A stretch of 64,000 nt of DNA, from NCBI GenBank assembly GCA_033980235.1, contig CM067076.1:30170968-30234967 (forward strand), given 5' to 3'. The notes under the pieces are model-generated. The model was not told where the DNA came from and ran no database searches. It worked only from the letters and a program-made list of their open reading frames with translations. Numbering within the stretch: position 1 is the first letter of the stretch; every line of letters begins with the position of its first letter. Source of the DNA: Diadema setosum (Eukaryota > Echinodermata > Echinoidea > Diadematoida > Diadematidae). This document shows, piece by piece, positions 14,001 through 24,800 of the stretch. The position numbers and the translations under genes were made by a program.

Positions 14001-17000
14001 CAAAAAAGCCCAGCCTGATAAGGGTTAAAACTGTAAACAAAGGCACCAGGACACAAATGTGAATCATACCTAATACACTTTGGAAAAGTCTTCAATTTCC
14101 ACTTGTGCAAGCATAGACATTGAGACAAATCATGATGCACTAAAAATTGTGACATAAAGGACATGGTAAGGCAAAGTAATAATAACAAAAAAAGAAGTTT
14201 CTAGCCCTCATCTGCATTGTTCTTTGCTGTTGTATAAAAGAAATATAATTTTCTTTAAAAATGATAACAAGACATCATGTTGTTTGATTTTTGCTATTTT
14301 TAGCTGCTGAAACTCGCACATGCACAGTCTACGATGTACATACAATTTGTACAGTACTGTCCTTAAAACGACTTGGTTAGGGTTTGTCGTCTTTAGGGCA
14401 AAACTGTTATTTTGGAAATAGAAAAAAAACACAACAACCTTATCTTCCTTTTTTTAAAATGTTAAGACGATAAACTTATTATGATTATTATAACTTACAT
14501 GTATTTATTCATTTTTTTTTTTGTCTTGGTCTAACAAGTGGGTTACAAGCTGCAATGCACAATGTACAATTTTGCAATTTGGATTTTTCAGAGTACAGTG
14601 TATAAATGCCAATGATAGATTACAGAGAAAGAGTAATGACCAATAAATGCTTGACCTGTCATGATAATAACTGATGAGTTAGGATCATACATTTGTATTA
14701 CATAAACCAAGCCATCACTTTGGGAGTTCTGATAGCAGTCTCGCATCCTTGACACCTGATACTGCTCTCGGATCACCTGATACTCCTATCAGGTCACCTG
14801 ATTTTCTCTCTAAATCATCTGTCCACAACCTACAACACACTCACTCTTCAGTTCCTCCCTGTTCTTCTCGCTGGTGGCGTTGTCCACCCGCAGGGACCTC
14901 CCGCTCAGCTCGTACCCGTTCAGGTTGCGCATGGCCGAGAGGGCCGTCTCCTGGTCCTGGTACTCGCAGAAGCCATAGCCCTTCGGCTTGCCCGAGTCAC
15001 GGTCGTACACCAGACGGAAGCTTATCACGGGGCCCACCTCTGAGAAGATGTCCTTCAGCTTTTCCTCTGTGATCTCATAGGGAATATTCCCCACTGCAGT
15101 ATTAAAAAGGAGGAGGGATGATTAGAGAAACAGTTTTTTTTCTTCTATTAGGTATCATTCAAAGATGACAAAAAATTTTATAAACTGTTGCAGTTCTTGT
15201 TTTGTATTGATTCTTTCACTGCGATGAAAAGACATCACATGTGCATGGCCAGTGCAAACATCAAGGAGTCAATTGAACCACTGGGATACTCAAGACAAGA
15301 CACTTCTTGCCTGCATTACAAGAATTGAAGCATAGGCCTATGTACATGTATGGACCAACCAACTCCTCCCTAAAAAATGCCTACCTGGTAAACTTTCATG
15401 GGATGAAAATGTGCACAAGAAAGGCAAAGAAGCTTGAACGAGGATCAGTCTGTATCTGGTCATTAGGGGTATGTTCCGCGGAGACTGCTTCCGGCTTCAA
15501 GGATCCCCTCCTAATACCTACAACTTGTGTATACAGACTGCGAAGGCTATCACACTGGCTCTTGTGGGGATGCTCTGCCAGCGGTCGTGCACAGATCAAA
15601 CATTACGATATACCCAATTTCATACAGCTTTTTTACATTTAAACAAGTTTAACATGACATGACACATTATGCAGCGTTATTTGGGGTAACTTTCTCCCAT
15701 TGTGCAACCGAAATATTCATAGGAACTAGGATAGATTGCAGAAATTTGTATTACATCCATATCGCAACATTGCAGTTCACTAGCTGTAAGTCGTCATTTT
15801 TAGTCCGTTAGCCAATCACATGCGAGGTACGTGTTTTAATAAAACACATAGAAATCTACCTTGCATGTGATTGGCTAATGGATTTATATGTTGAAGAGCT
15901 GTTGCAACTGTACCGATGGGCTGATAGTTGCATCTTTTTGTCACGAAAATTCTACTAAAATGTTGGATAATTCATTAATCTGGTGAGTGCAACGCATTCT
16001 TGAAATGTAGATTTTGCTATACAAGTTTAAATTTGCCGATCTAGGGCTGTGAATTAGATGCAATCGAGAAGGGTGAGGTACCTGACCCAATTCTCATAGA
16101 GACAGTGATTTTAGAGCTTCCCTACAGTGATGTATAGTACAACCTTCCGTCTGTCTCTGGAGGAGAGCGAGAACAATAACATTAAGAGAGCAATCACGTT
16201 AAAAACAATCAAATAAAAGACTCCTCCGGACAGACAGATTTTTCTATCTGCAAAGAAGCATGCTGAACAATCTCTACAGAGGCAGAATGAGGTAAAATGT
16301 CCACATAATCAGTAAACCATCCACAGTCGGTTCCAGAGTATTACTCAAAGTACACTGTGCCTTTGATGGACGACATAAACTGGAGAGGACATATTCCATT
16401 GATCTCCATTTGTGTATTCATGGACATGAATGCACGCCAAGTGTACGCTATCCAATCCTGCCTTACCAATGCTTACTTGGCATGCTTGGACCTACGTCTA
16501 AAAAGTAGGTGAATCTACTCCTTGAACTCTTTGCTGACGACACCAAACTCTACTCTGTGGTAAACAACAGCAGTGACCACACGGCCCTGCAAAGAGATCT
16601 TGAAAACTTGAACAAATGGGCAGGCACATGGAAGCTACCTTTCAATACAGACAAATGCAATGTGGTTCATTATGGGAGGAATAACTCATGCTTCGACACT
16701 ACAATCTTACATCTCAAGGTCCCTTCATCTCATCTTCTACCACTGAGAAGGATTTAGGTGTCACGTTTGACAACCAGCTGAAATTCTCAACTCATGTAGA
16801 CAACATCACAGCAAGTTCAAATCGTAAGATGGAAATCATCAAACGGTCATGTTCTTCACTAGATCAATGATCATTCACTCAACTCTAACGTGTTACAAAT
16901 CTGTAGTACGCCCATCACTTGAGTACTGCTCCCAGATATGGCATCCTTGCTTGAAAAGGGATACACAAAAGAGAGAGAAAGTCCAAAGACGAGCAACCAA

Positions 17001-18477
17001 GTCAATATCTAAACTGAGGAATCTCACATATCCGGAGAGACTAGCAGAACTGAAATTACCTTCATTAAGTTACTGCAGACACAAAGCAGATCTTACTCAA
17101 ACGTTCAAGATTATGAATGGGCTGGAAAACATTTAAGTTGAACTGAGAACTGACAACAGGCCAGAGGACATACATGTAAGTATACAACTAACAAGGTGAC
17201 GAAGAACTGATCAAAAGCGATCAAATGTCTTCTCACAGTGCATTATCACGGAATGGAATAATCTCCCGGATTATGTAGTAAACAGCACATCACTCAACTC
17301 TTTCAAATCCAACTTGGAGAAAGCATGGAAGTCAAAAAAGGACAAACACAACCCCAAACAACAATTTTTATGCCCATATTCTCATTAGACCGCACAGCAC
17401 AGAAAACAAAAGTTTTTAATAGTCACCACATCCAGATGTTGGAGCAGCAGAGGGGCAAATAAGTTCTGTATAACTTTAATGCCTACAACCAGGTACATGT
17501 AAGTTTAACTACAGGCTGTACATGTAGGTATATTTAAAAGATGTCTGAGTTAGTAATAGTGTGTGCGCATGCGCTTGCCGTCAATTCAGTGTAGGTAGGC
17601 CCTAGTCTAGCTCTCGTGAGCTCTCCCAGGTTCCTCTCAACCGAGTCACATTAAGTCATCAATTCAAACAGACCAGAAAGGGACTAGCTTGGTAGAACCA
17701 AACGTTGCACATTACCTGTTGTCAACACTTCAACCTCACCTGTAAATTCTTTCAAATTGAAGAAATTTTTCGATTTTAAGTTGATAATATATGATATAGA
17801 TCTAGACTACCCCTGTTATGATCCTGAATGCTACAGTGCGCAGCCCTATTACGCTACGCATTGGGGCTGCTGGTCGCAGTTACATAGGCCCTGGCTATAA
17901 CGTTAAACAGAATAGATAAATTACTGAACTAAAATGACTAACTAGTTCTAGAACTAGTCACTCTAGGCCTAGGCTAGCTAGCCTGACCATGCTGACCAGA
18001 CACTGTGCTGCGCTTCTCGACAGCGGCTGCGTGTAGTTAGGCCTAGGCTAGACGCTTCTATATTACTTGCTGGAATAGACTAGATCTATTTTCTAGATAA
18101 AATATATTTAAATTTACTGAAACAGATCCACCAACATGCAACACCAAGCAAGGCTATAGTATTCTATCTCCCCAGATCAAATTCATATTAAAGAGATCAA
18201 ACGATGTATTCGTGTATCTATTTCTTTTCTTTTTTTTTTTACATCATAATGTTCTAGACCCTGTAACATTTATTTTATGAATATGATTTCAGTGGCTCCA
18301 TACATGAACTCCATGACCATGGCACGCTTATTGCGTGTCTACTGCATGGTTCCTCATCAAACTTGTGACAACGAAATCATTTCAATTTAGAAGTAAATTA
18401 AACACAGCAACCAGGCGACCAGCCCTTTCTTTGAGCTCACCGAAGACAGACCGGACTGATCTATCAGCAGCAGACAT
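7214..18477 (-). CDS. CSTF2: Cleavage stimulation factor subunit 2 (CstF-64), 9 coding exons, 615 aa
   Basis: CstF-64 binds the GU-rich element downstream of poly(A) sites in the nucleus and, through CstF-77, drives pre-mRNA 3'-end cleavage. Exons, in order of translation: 18477-18441, 15093-14845, 13103-13072, 12437-12330, 11468-11349, 10502-9629, 9032-8809, 8280-8209, 7345-7214. Every junction has AG/GT and the phases join without a break. An RRM lies at about residues 11-89, with RNP2 (VFVGNI, split over intron 1) and RNP1 (KGYGFCEY). The hinge that binds CstF-77/symplekin is at about 107-182 (SPYGEP...[11 protein letters not shown], then [20 protein letters not shown]). A long Gly/Met/Pro/Gln-rich segment follows (183-548), then the C-terminal Pcf11-binding helical domain (573-610, [20 protein letters not shown]). 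Human CSTF2 is about 577 aa, so the length fits. The vertebrate MEARA repeat is absent; MNQGP and GGMGPQ repeats occupy the same region. The start is in the context AAAATGTCTG and matches the family N-terminus. Confidence 0.96.
7930..8048. repeat. (CTAT)n microsatellite in the last CSTF2 intron
   Basis: Roughly 25 tandem CTAT units, with degenerate copies (CTAC, CCAT, CTGT) stretching back to about 7630. It lies in the intron between coding exons 8 (8280-8209) and 9 (7345-7214) of CSTF2. Confidence 0.95.
9629..10502 (-). repeat. Low-complexity coding repeats in CSTF2 exon 6 (MNQGP and GGMGPQ units)
   Basis: This 874-nt exon codes for residues 183-473 of CSTF2. The stretch near 10106-10240 is a 15-nt tandem repeat read as PMNQG, about eight copies. 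The stretch near 9895-10015 is an 18-nt repeat read as GGMGPQ, about six copies. Both repeat periods are multiples of three, so gain or loss of a unit keeps the frame. The antisense strand is also open for a long distance, but this is a by-product of the composition. Confidence 0.9.
11128..11308. repeat. Tigger/pogo-like MITE, copy 2, in CSTF2 intron 5
   Basis: TACAGTCAACCTTGCTTAAG at the left end is matched by the inverted ...AGGCAAGGTTGACTGTA at the right end, with TA on both sides. It is about 180 bp and fully palindromic in layout. The element starts only about 40 bp downstream of the exon 5 donor (11348-11343, minus strand). Confidence 0.8.
13267..14024. mobile_element. piggyBac-like TTAA-flanked non-autonomous element 1 (758 bp), CSTF2 intron 2
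   Basis: TTAA is present on both sides (13263-13266 and 14025-14028). The terminal inverted repeats are CCCTAATCAGGCTGGG and CCCAGCCTGATAAGGG. CCCT ends with TTAA target duplication are the hallmark of piggyBac-class transposition. Just inside each end is a G-tract joined to a small GGCGGAATCCGCC palindrome. The interior is AT-rich with A/T runs and no transposase frame, so it would need a transposase in trans. Confidence 0.8.
15810..15893. repeat. Imperfect inverted repeat in CSTF2 intron 1
   Basis: GTTAGCCAATCACATGC is followed about 45 bp later by GCATGTGATTGGCTAATGG, with partial pairing between them. This gives a hairpin of about 80 nt. It is most likely the remnant of a palindromic MITE. 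Confidence 0.6.
16509..17345 (+). pseudogene. Degenerate non-LTR retrotransposon fragment (reverse transcriptase 3' half)
   Basis: Pieces in several frames read as the end of a LINE reverse transcriptase: [12 protein letters not shown] (the FADD active-site box), [60 protein letters not shown], and near 17250 [20 protein letters not shown]. Frames change at about 16740 and 16860, and there is a stop near 17134, so it is dead. There is no endonuclease or RT palm N-terminal part, so it is 5'-truncated as usual for LINEs. It sits in CSTF2 intron 1, antisense to that gene. The clade (CR1/Jockey-like) is inferred from these motifs. Confidence 0.85.
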
Positions 18478-18863
18478 TTTACAGCGTTCCTCCGGTATCA
18501 ATCTAGATTCTTGATGATGTTTTTTGTACCGTTTTACAAGCCTTGCTTAGCAAAGATAAAGCTCCACACTATCTTCGTTCGGGATCGGAGCAATACACGT
18601 TATACGTATACCGTTCGCGTTACGTTCGTTCGCGTGCAAAATTCATGCGAAGCCACATGCACGTACGATAGAATATATTATGTGCGCCAGTTTTTGTCAA
18701 ACTCGCGTGAAAGAGCGCCAGCTGTTGATGCATTACGATTAGATCTACTTTGCATGGCAACTTCGCTAATTCTCGCTAGCGCTATGCCCTGTAAACACTA
18801 AACAACTAAACTCTACACGTATCGCGTATTTACTTCGCAATCTCTCAGTGATCGACTGATTTG
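18478..18863. promoter_or_regulatory. Possible shared (bidirectional) promoter of CSTF2 and the C6orf118-like gene
   Basis: The CSTF2 start codon is at 18477 (minus). The interval upstream is locally rich in CG dinucleotides (for example GTTCGCGTTACGTTCGTTCG near 18613-18632) compared with the flanks. A good donor, TTG|GTAAGT, follows at 18864 on the plus strand and could close a 5' UTR exon of the rightward gene. No TATA box or transcript start is proven. Confidence 0.35.
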
Positions 18864-20329
18864 GTAAGTAGTGAGGTTATATTTCATGAAAAATCTACCC
18901 TAAATGATACATCCGATTCTCTTTGTGGTTAGGATACTCTTTAACAATTTCGAAACCGGTGTGCTTGTGCTTAACGTTTGAGACAAAAACAACTGAGGAA
19001 AGACCAAGGGGTTTTGTATTAGTCCCACACGTGTTTATATTTGCTGTCTATAGTGTAGTGTTGTGTCTGCCATGATACTAGAGACAGAGTCAAGAGCTAA
19101 GAGAGAGTCTCAATTAATAGAGATAACTTTAGAACCTAGATCTAGGCTCTCTTCACTCAGTGTAGAACGTAAATTATCTAGATCTAGTATCTAGATGCCA
19201 TATATCTAAATGATATAGATCTAGACTCGGTACTTTGCTAACGTTAGAGGTTATTTTTGTTCAGAATCAGAATTGCAGAGAAGCTAGTGCGGGTGGTAGT
19301 GCTACAGCAGCCAGTAGTATGGTTGGGTGTTCATCACACCGACCACCTAACGTTTTCTATCAATAGAAACGTGAAAAATCTCACAATTTGCCTGAAATTT
19401 TACTCACTTGTGGAGAAAATACTCCGGATTCACAAGCGCACACTGAAAATGCGATCTGAGTTACGCGCTCATCTCTAGATGGCGGCTTCGAACGCGTGGG
19501 GTGTCATTTTTTCCGCACTCGGTTGCCCTGTACATTTAAACCGACCACCCTGACAATACGTATAAAGCGCACTTAGGCCCTAAATGCATTTTTTCGACAA
19601 GCTGCTGTTTTTTTCTAGCCGTCATTTTTTTCCCCAATAATATTTGAATATATTTTGAATCCTTCGATATTACTTTTGAAGGACTGTTTGATGAATTTGA
19701 ATTGATTTCTTTAGGAAACTTTTCATCGTAATTGAAATAAATTAGATGAGTCGGTTTGTTTTTTTCACGTTCATTTCTCGTTTTTGCTTCAACTCATACG
19801 GTCGTAGCGGGCGATAAAATAATTATGTCATGTGTACGTGTAACGTGTGTGCACGATCGTATAAGCGGCGGAGTTTGAGAGAGTGGCATAATGACAATTT
19901 TGCGGTCAAAATCGTCAAATTTATTACGGAAGGATATTCTACATCTAACAACAAGTCAGCAAAGGTAGGCCTAATTATATATGTAGTTACACGACAGATC
20001 TTATTCGATTTTGCTAAATTTCGGTAATTTAGAGGGAATACTTACTTGTTTTCGCCTCATTTTACTCGATAGCGTAGCCCAGTGAAGAATCGAACACCGT
20101 TGCGCGTATTCCCATGCGTACATTTTCTTTCAGTACGCGCAATGCCATTAATAGAGCGCGGTCGGTTCATATGGACCCGGTCGGTGTGTTGAACACCTAC
20201 CATACAAGTGCTATAAAATGATTTATTCTGACGGAGGTGAACGTTGGTAGGCCTATCCGCGGTTATGGTTATTTTTTGCCTGAGCTGAGCTGAGTTAGCT
20301 GGTTAAGTACAAACTAACAAATTAGATAG

Positions 20330-20743
20330 TGTTTGTTTGTTTGTTTATTTCCATTTGAGAAGATGGCTGGGCCTGGCCCTGGATAGCCCATGGGCCATAT
20401 ATTCAGCTAGAGTTCTATGCTAAGCTGGTCTTCCATGGGGTCCAGTTGGATGTGAGATGGGACCGACCACTTCACCGGGTTAAACACCCTGCTTTTTGCA
20501 ATGAATGAATGAAGCAGGATCTTTAGTTTTACGTACATGAGCTGTGACTCTCTCATACATGCAACATACACAGGACCTCCATTTTATGCCCTATCCAAGG
20601 GACAGAGTGTTTTGTCCCCTTGCTAGTGGGGACGGTATGTTTATGTACACAACATTGCTCAGTCGAGACTCGGGTTCGAACCTGGGTCCTTGGGATCGTG
20701 AGGCAGACGCGCTACCGACTGAGCGATGAGCCGACTCACCGCC
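20330..20743 (-). mobile_element. tRNA-derived SINE, copy 1 (about 410 bp)
   Basis: Read on the minus strand, the head is tRNA-like: GGCTCATCGCTCAGTCGGTA (A box) and GGTTCGAACCC (B box), positions 20743 to about 20655. A middle part containing GTAAAACTAAAGATCC...AAAAAGCAGGGTGTTTAACC resembles the conserved central domain found in SINEs of many invertebrates. The 3' part ends in an (AAAC)n tail at 20330-20345. RNA polymerase III promoter boxes are present, but the tRNA fold is degraded, so it is not a tRNA gene. It lies upstream of the C6orf118-like coding exons. Confidence 0.85.
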
Positions 20744-21801
20744 ATGTGCAGGCTAACTGCGTCCAGCCCAACTGCGTCCAGCCCAATAGTATAACTGTGT
20801 GAAGGAGCGCCTGGGTTTAGGCTCAGGCCAGCACCAGGCCACAGTAAAGTAGCCAGGTCTAATGTTTAATTCTGCATATGCATGTGTAAAAGAAGTAAGA
20901 AAATAAACAACATTAGTAATACAATATTTAGGGACCTGGACCTTGTGTTTGAAGGGTCTGTGGCTTTGGGAAATTGGGTTGATGAAAGTTGATTTCCTGG
21001 TTCTTTTCAGGCATTGTGAAATTTTTGATGAGGGATTCTATAGAACATCTTTCATCTGACTTTGATTTTATGTTGCATGGAGTTTATGCTGAGCACTATC
21101 CCCTCTTTTCAGAGACTAATATTCAGAAAAATCTTCAAACCTTTTTCTGCTCGACGAGCAGTCTTCAGCCCCGAGTCACACAAGGAACCATTTTGGCTGT
21201 CAGTGTGGCCAAAAGCGATCAATATGAATTACTGCCCTGAGATAGTATTGGGCATCGTACACAGTGCATAGAATGACTACAGTTTAATAGGCGTTGGCTC
21301 CCAGCTGATCATAGCGGGAAGCCAGAGTACGGTGTGAGGCAAAACGTTCGCTCCGTGTCTAGCCGCAGTCGGCGATCAACTTGGCAGTGCAATGACAGGC
21401 AAGGATGCGTATCACATGGGCTATGCCCGGCAGCCAATCAAAAATACTGTTGATTTTTTTTTTTTTTTTTGCAGCAGCAGTTTCATATTGAGACTTTTTG
21501 ATGCAGAAATTTCATCAGTGATGAATGTTGAACTTTTTTTGTTGTGGGAGCAAAATTTGATGCGGGCACTGCTGAGATTGATGCAGTATTGTGATTCAGT
21601 ACTTGAATTTCATGTATGTATGCTTTATAACTATTCCGTTAACTGACTGTTAACCTTCCTTGCAGGAATTGTGATGCTCATTCTTCGGTAGTAGAAAGAA
21701 GCAGGAGACAGACTTCTCAGCCATTATTCATTAATCAAAAGGCAGAGATATCAGGAATCACTACAAATGGTTTAGTGTCCACTGCAACATTCACTGAACC
21801 C

Positions 21802-24800
21802 ATGGCGGAAGAGAGAGCTCAGGGGGAGGTGCCCGTCCCCCGGGGCTTGTCTTCAAGGCCTCTGCGGAGCATCATCAATGGGCTTTCGGAGGAGCACAAA
21901 CACGACATTCTCCTGCGCACCAAGGGGCACTTGAACCACAACCGACTTATGAAACCTCCTGAGTTGGCCACCCACAAACCGTGGGAGAGCTCAGGGAAGG
22001 AAGTTCCTCTCATACATGAACCCACCAAGATTCCATCACCAAGACAACCTCATGTAAGAAAGCATTCTAAAAGAGAACATAATTCTTACTTTTGAATGAT
22101 GATAAGGATTGCTCAGAGCCTAGCATTATGTGCCATCGATGTTCTTGACATAAAAGTAATCGCACTTGGCTTTCTTGAGACTGTGCTTTGATTTTTTTTT
22201 CGGGTGCCAAAGTCCCTGAAGTCTGCATACTTGTATGTCTGTGCGGAGCAAAGATTGTTTAGTAGATGTGTATCGCATTTCCTCAGTTAGCTATTTAACT
22301 ACGCTCTCTGACGCATTTCAAATTTTATTACTAGAGAGGCTTTGTCTGATATGGCGGTTGGGGGTATGGCTGTTATAGAAGGTTACTTATATTACCTTCT
22401 ATTCTACACCAAAAGAATACTAGTGCAGTGGTGCAATTCTGTAGCATGATAACTATAATGTATAAAGCAGTGGTCATGGAAACTTGCAGCTGGTATTGAG
22501 ATACATAGCACATGATGCATTCATGAAAGCAGTAAGCATGTGTAGCTCAAAAAGGACATAATTATGTAGGCAACCAGATGGGTCACCTGAGACTTGATGA
22601 AAGAAGAGGTACATTGTAGCAATTGTGCCCCGTCTGGTTTTCAAAATACTTCAGTATGTGAATTAAAATCTTGATGAATGCTGAATATATAAAATGACAT
22701 ACAGTACCTTCATCTCTTGGACGAGCATACATAACATACTTGTTTGTATTCCTTATTCCTTAGTGGATTTATTTTCCTTCTTCAATGCAATTATCTCTGC
22801 ACTTCTTCTGTTATGTTTTCTTTTTATTTGAATAGAAAAAAGAGGAGGAAATGGTTCAGGCCCTGTATCACTTCAGCACAGGAACAGCAGGCAGCATGCC
22901 TCACCCCACCCCTGAGCTGGGGCCAGACCCACATGGAAGGAAGGCCGCTGGCCTCGGGAGCAGCCAGAACCGGACGGGTGCACCTTTCCCACCAAGGAAT
23001 GTCTCCCCAAAGACCACCTCAAGGCTGGACTCCCCGAAGTCGTACATCGACGACGGCGTGCTCGTGGAGGAGCTATCATTGCCAGAACTCATGCTTCCCG
23101 TGTCCCGTCAGAGGACAACGCGGGGATTGGCACGGACACAGTCGCCCCCGCACCGGCTTCCTCCATTCGAGGGTAAGGAGGACAGGAGCTCCATCAGCAG
23201 AGACTTGAACAAGCAGCTCTTTGTACAGAGCCACCTGGCGGGCATCACCAAGCGGGATCAGTTCAATCGATTCCTGGACTTTCAGAGGCATGTGCTCCGG
23301 AGGGACGAGATGTACGAGAAGGGTGTGCTCACCGGACGGAAAGCCGTGGAGCATTTAGAGCGAAAGCTCTATGAGGTGAGATCACCACTAGGGGATGCTG
23401 TGTCAACAGCAGAGATGTCGGTAAAAAGAGTTGAGCGAAATTCTGATTTTTTTTTTTTCTTCCTTGATGAGACAGATGGAGATACACGTTGTGATTGGAT
23501 CAGCTGTCTTCCTAATTTGGGTTTTTTTCTTTTATTTTTTTTTCCTGTTCATGCTATAGAGTCATCCATACCTAATCATACTCAATGCAGAGATTACTTC
23601 TGACGAAGCTTGTCTCTGATTTAGAGAAAATCCTGTGGAAATTAAATTCAAAGTTGAATCAGAATTATTGTTCTTGTCATGACCCTCAAAACTGCATGAA
23701 TATGTAATTCATCAAACTTTAATAGTGTGATGATGATGAATGAAAGGTAATATCATTGTTTTGTCTTGTAAAAACCATCAACACATTTCTGAGAGTTTAC
23801 ATGTCGTGTAGCAACTGAAGTGTAGTGATTTAATTTTCAGCCTTCTGTAGTACTATGAACTTTGTTTATAGACCAACTGTACCAACAAAAATTAAACAGA
23901 ATTAGGTAAGTGCAACTATTAAACACAAAGCAATTAAAATGCTGCAACAGGGACATGAGTGTTTTGCACTTGTAAGATTGTGTATTTTTCAGACATTGTG
24001 AAATTATTGTCAGTGTATTTGCCATATGAGATGGTAATTATATGGTATAGGCTATTTGTGGCTGCTTGCTGTATGATTGTATTTTGTAATGGTGATATTT
24101 GCACACATCTTCTGTAAACAAATTGTATAATTGTGGGAGATGGAAAATCAATTAATAATGATTTCTCGTGTATGTTGGTGGAAGAAAAGAAGCATTGGAT
24201 TGACAGTGCTATACTGAAGCTTTTAGCTTGAAAATGCTTGAAAAGCTTTCTGATTTTGCAACAGAAACTACAAGACCTTAGTGTGGAGACCAGGTTCAGT
24301 GCACCAAACTTCCACAGGTTACAGATCTACAGCGACATTTGGGATGAACTCATCGAAGAAACGCCGACCTTCTCAACTATTCTTAAGAAGATCAAGGTAA
24401 TTTCTGCATGTGTTGGAATTCTCTTTTATGGCTCTGCAGTCAGTGAGTTGTATCGATACATAAACAACCCAAGCATAACGAAACATAAACAAGATTAATG
24501 TTGTTTTGTGTAGAATATACACAATGAAGACACTCAGAGTGTACACCGTCTGTAGATTGCTATTTTGCAACATGGCAGAATTAATAGAAATTGGTAGAAG
24601 TGCCGTAAATAAAATGATTCCATGGAGATGCGTAAACATGATTTGCTCTATTACTGAATTAATTACTTGGCATTGTGACATTAGTTTACCATGCACTACA
24701 TATTCGTTCTCGTATTATCAATACACAGAGTATCAGCATTCGGTCTTGTCCTTCCCTGAGAAAATTTAAATGACTATCAGTAACAATAGTGGTTTGATCA

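Noticed and set aside
14749..15072. Plus-strand frame opposite the CSTF2 RRM
   Set aside because: Antisense of the RRM exon; no conserved features.
20655..20743. tRNA gene
   Set aside because: The A and B boxes are present, but the acceptor and anticodon stems do not pair well. The sequence continues into a SINE body that is repeated at 56537.
22873..23354. Minus-strand frames opposite the C6orf118-like exon 2
   Set aside because: Antisense shadows of the coding exon 22836-23375.
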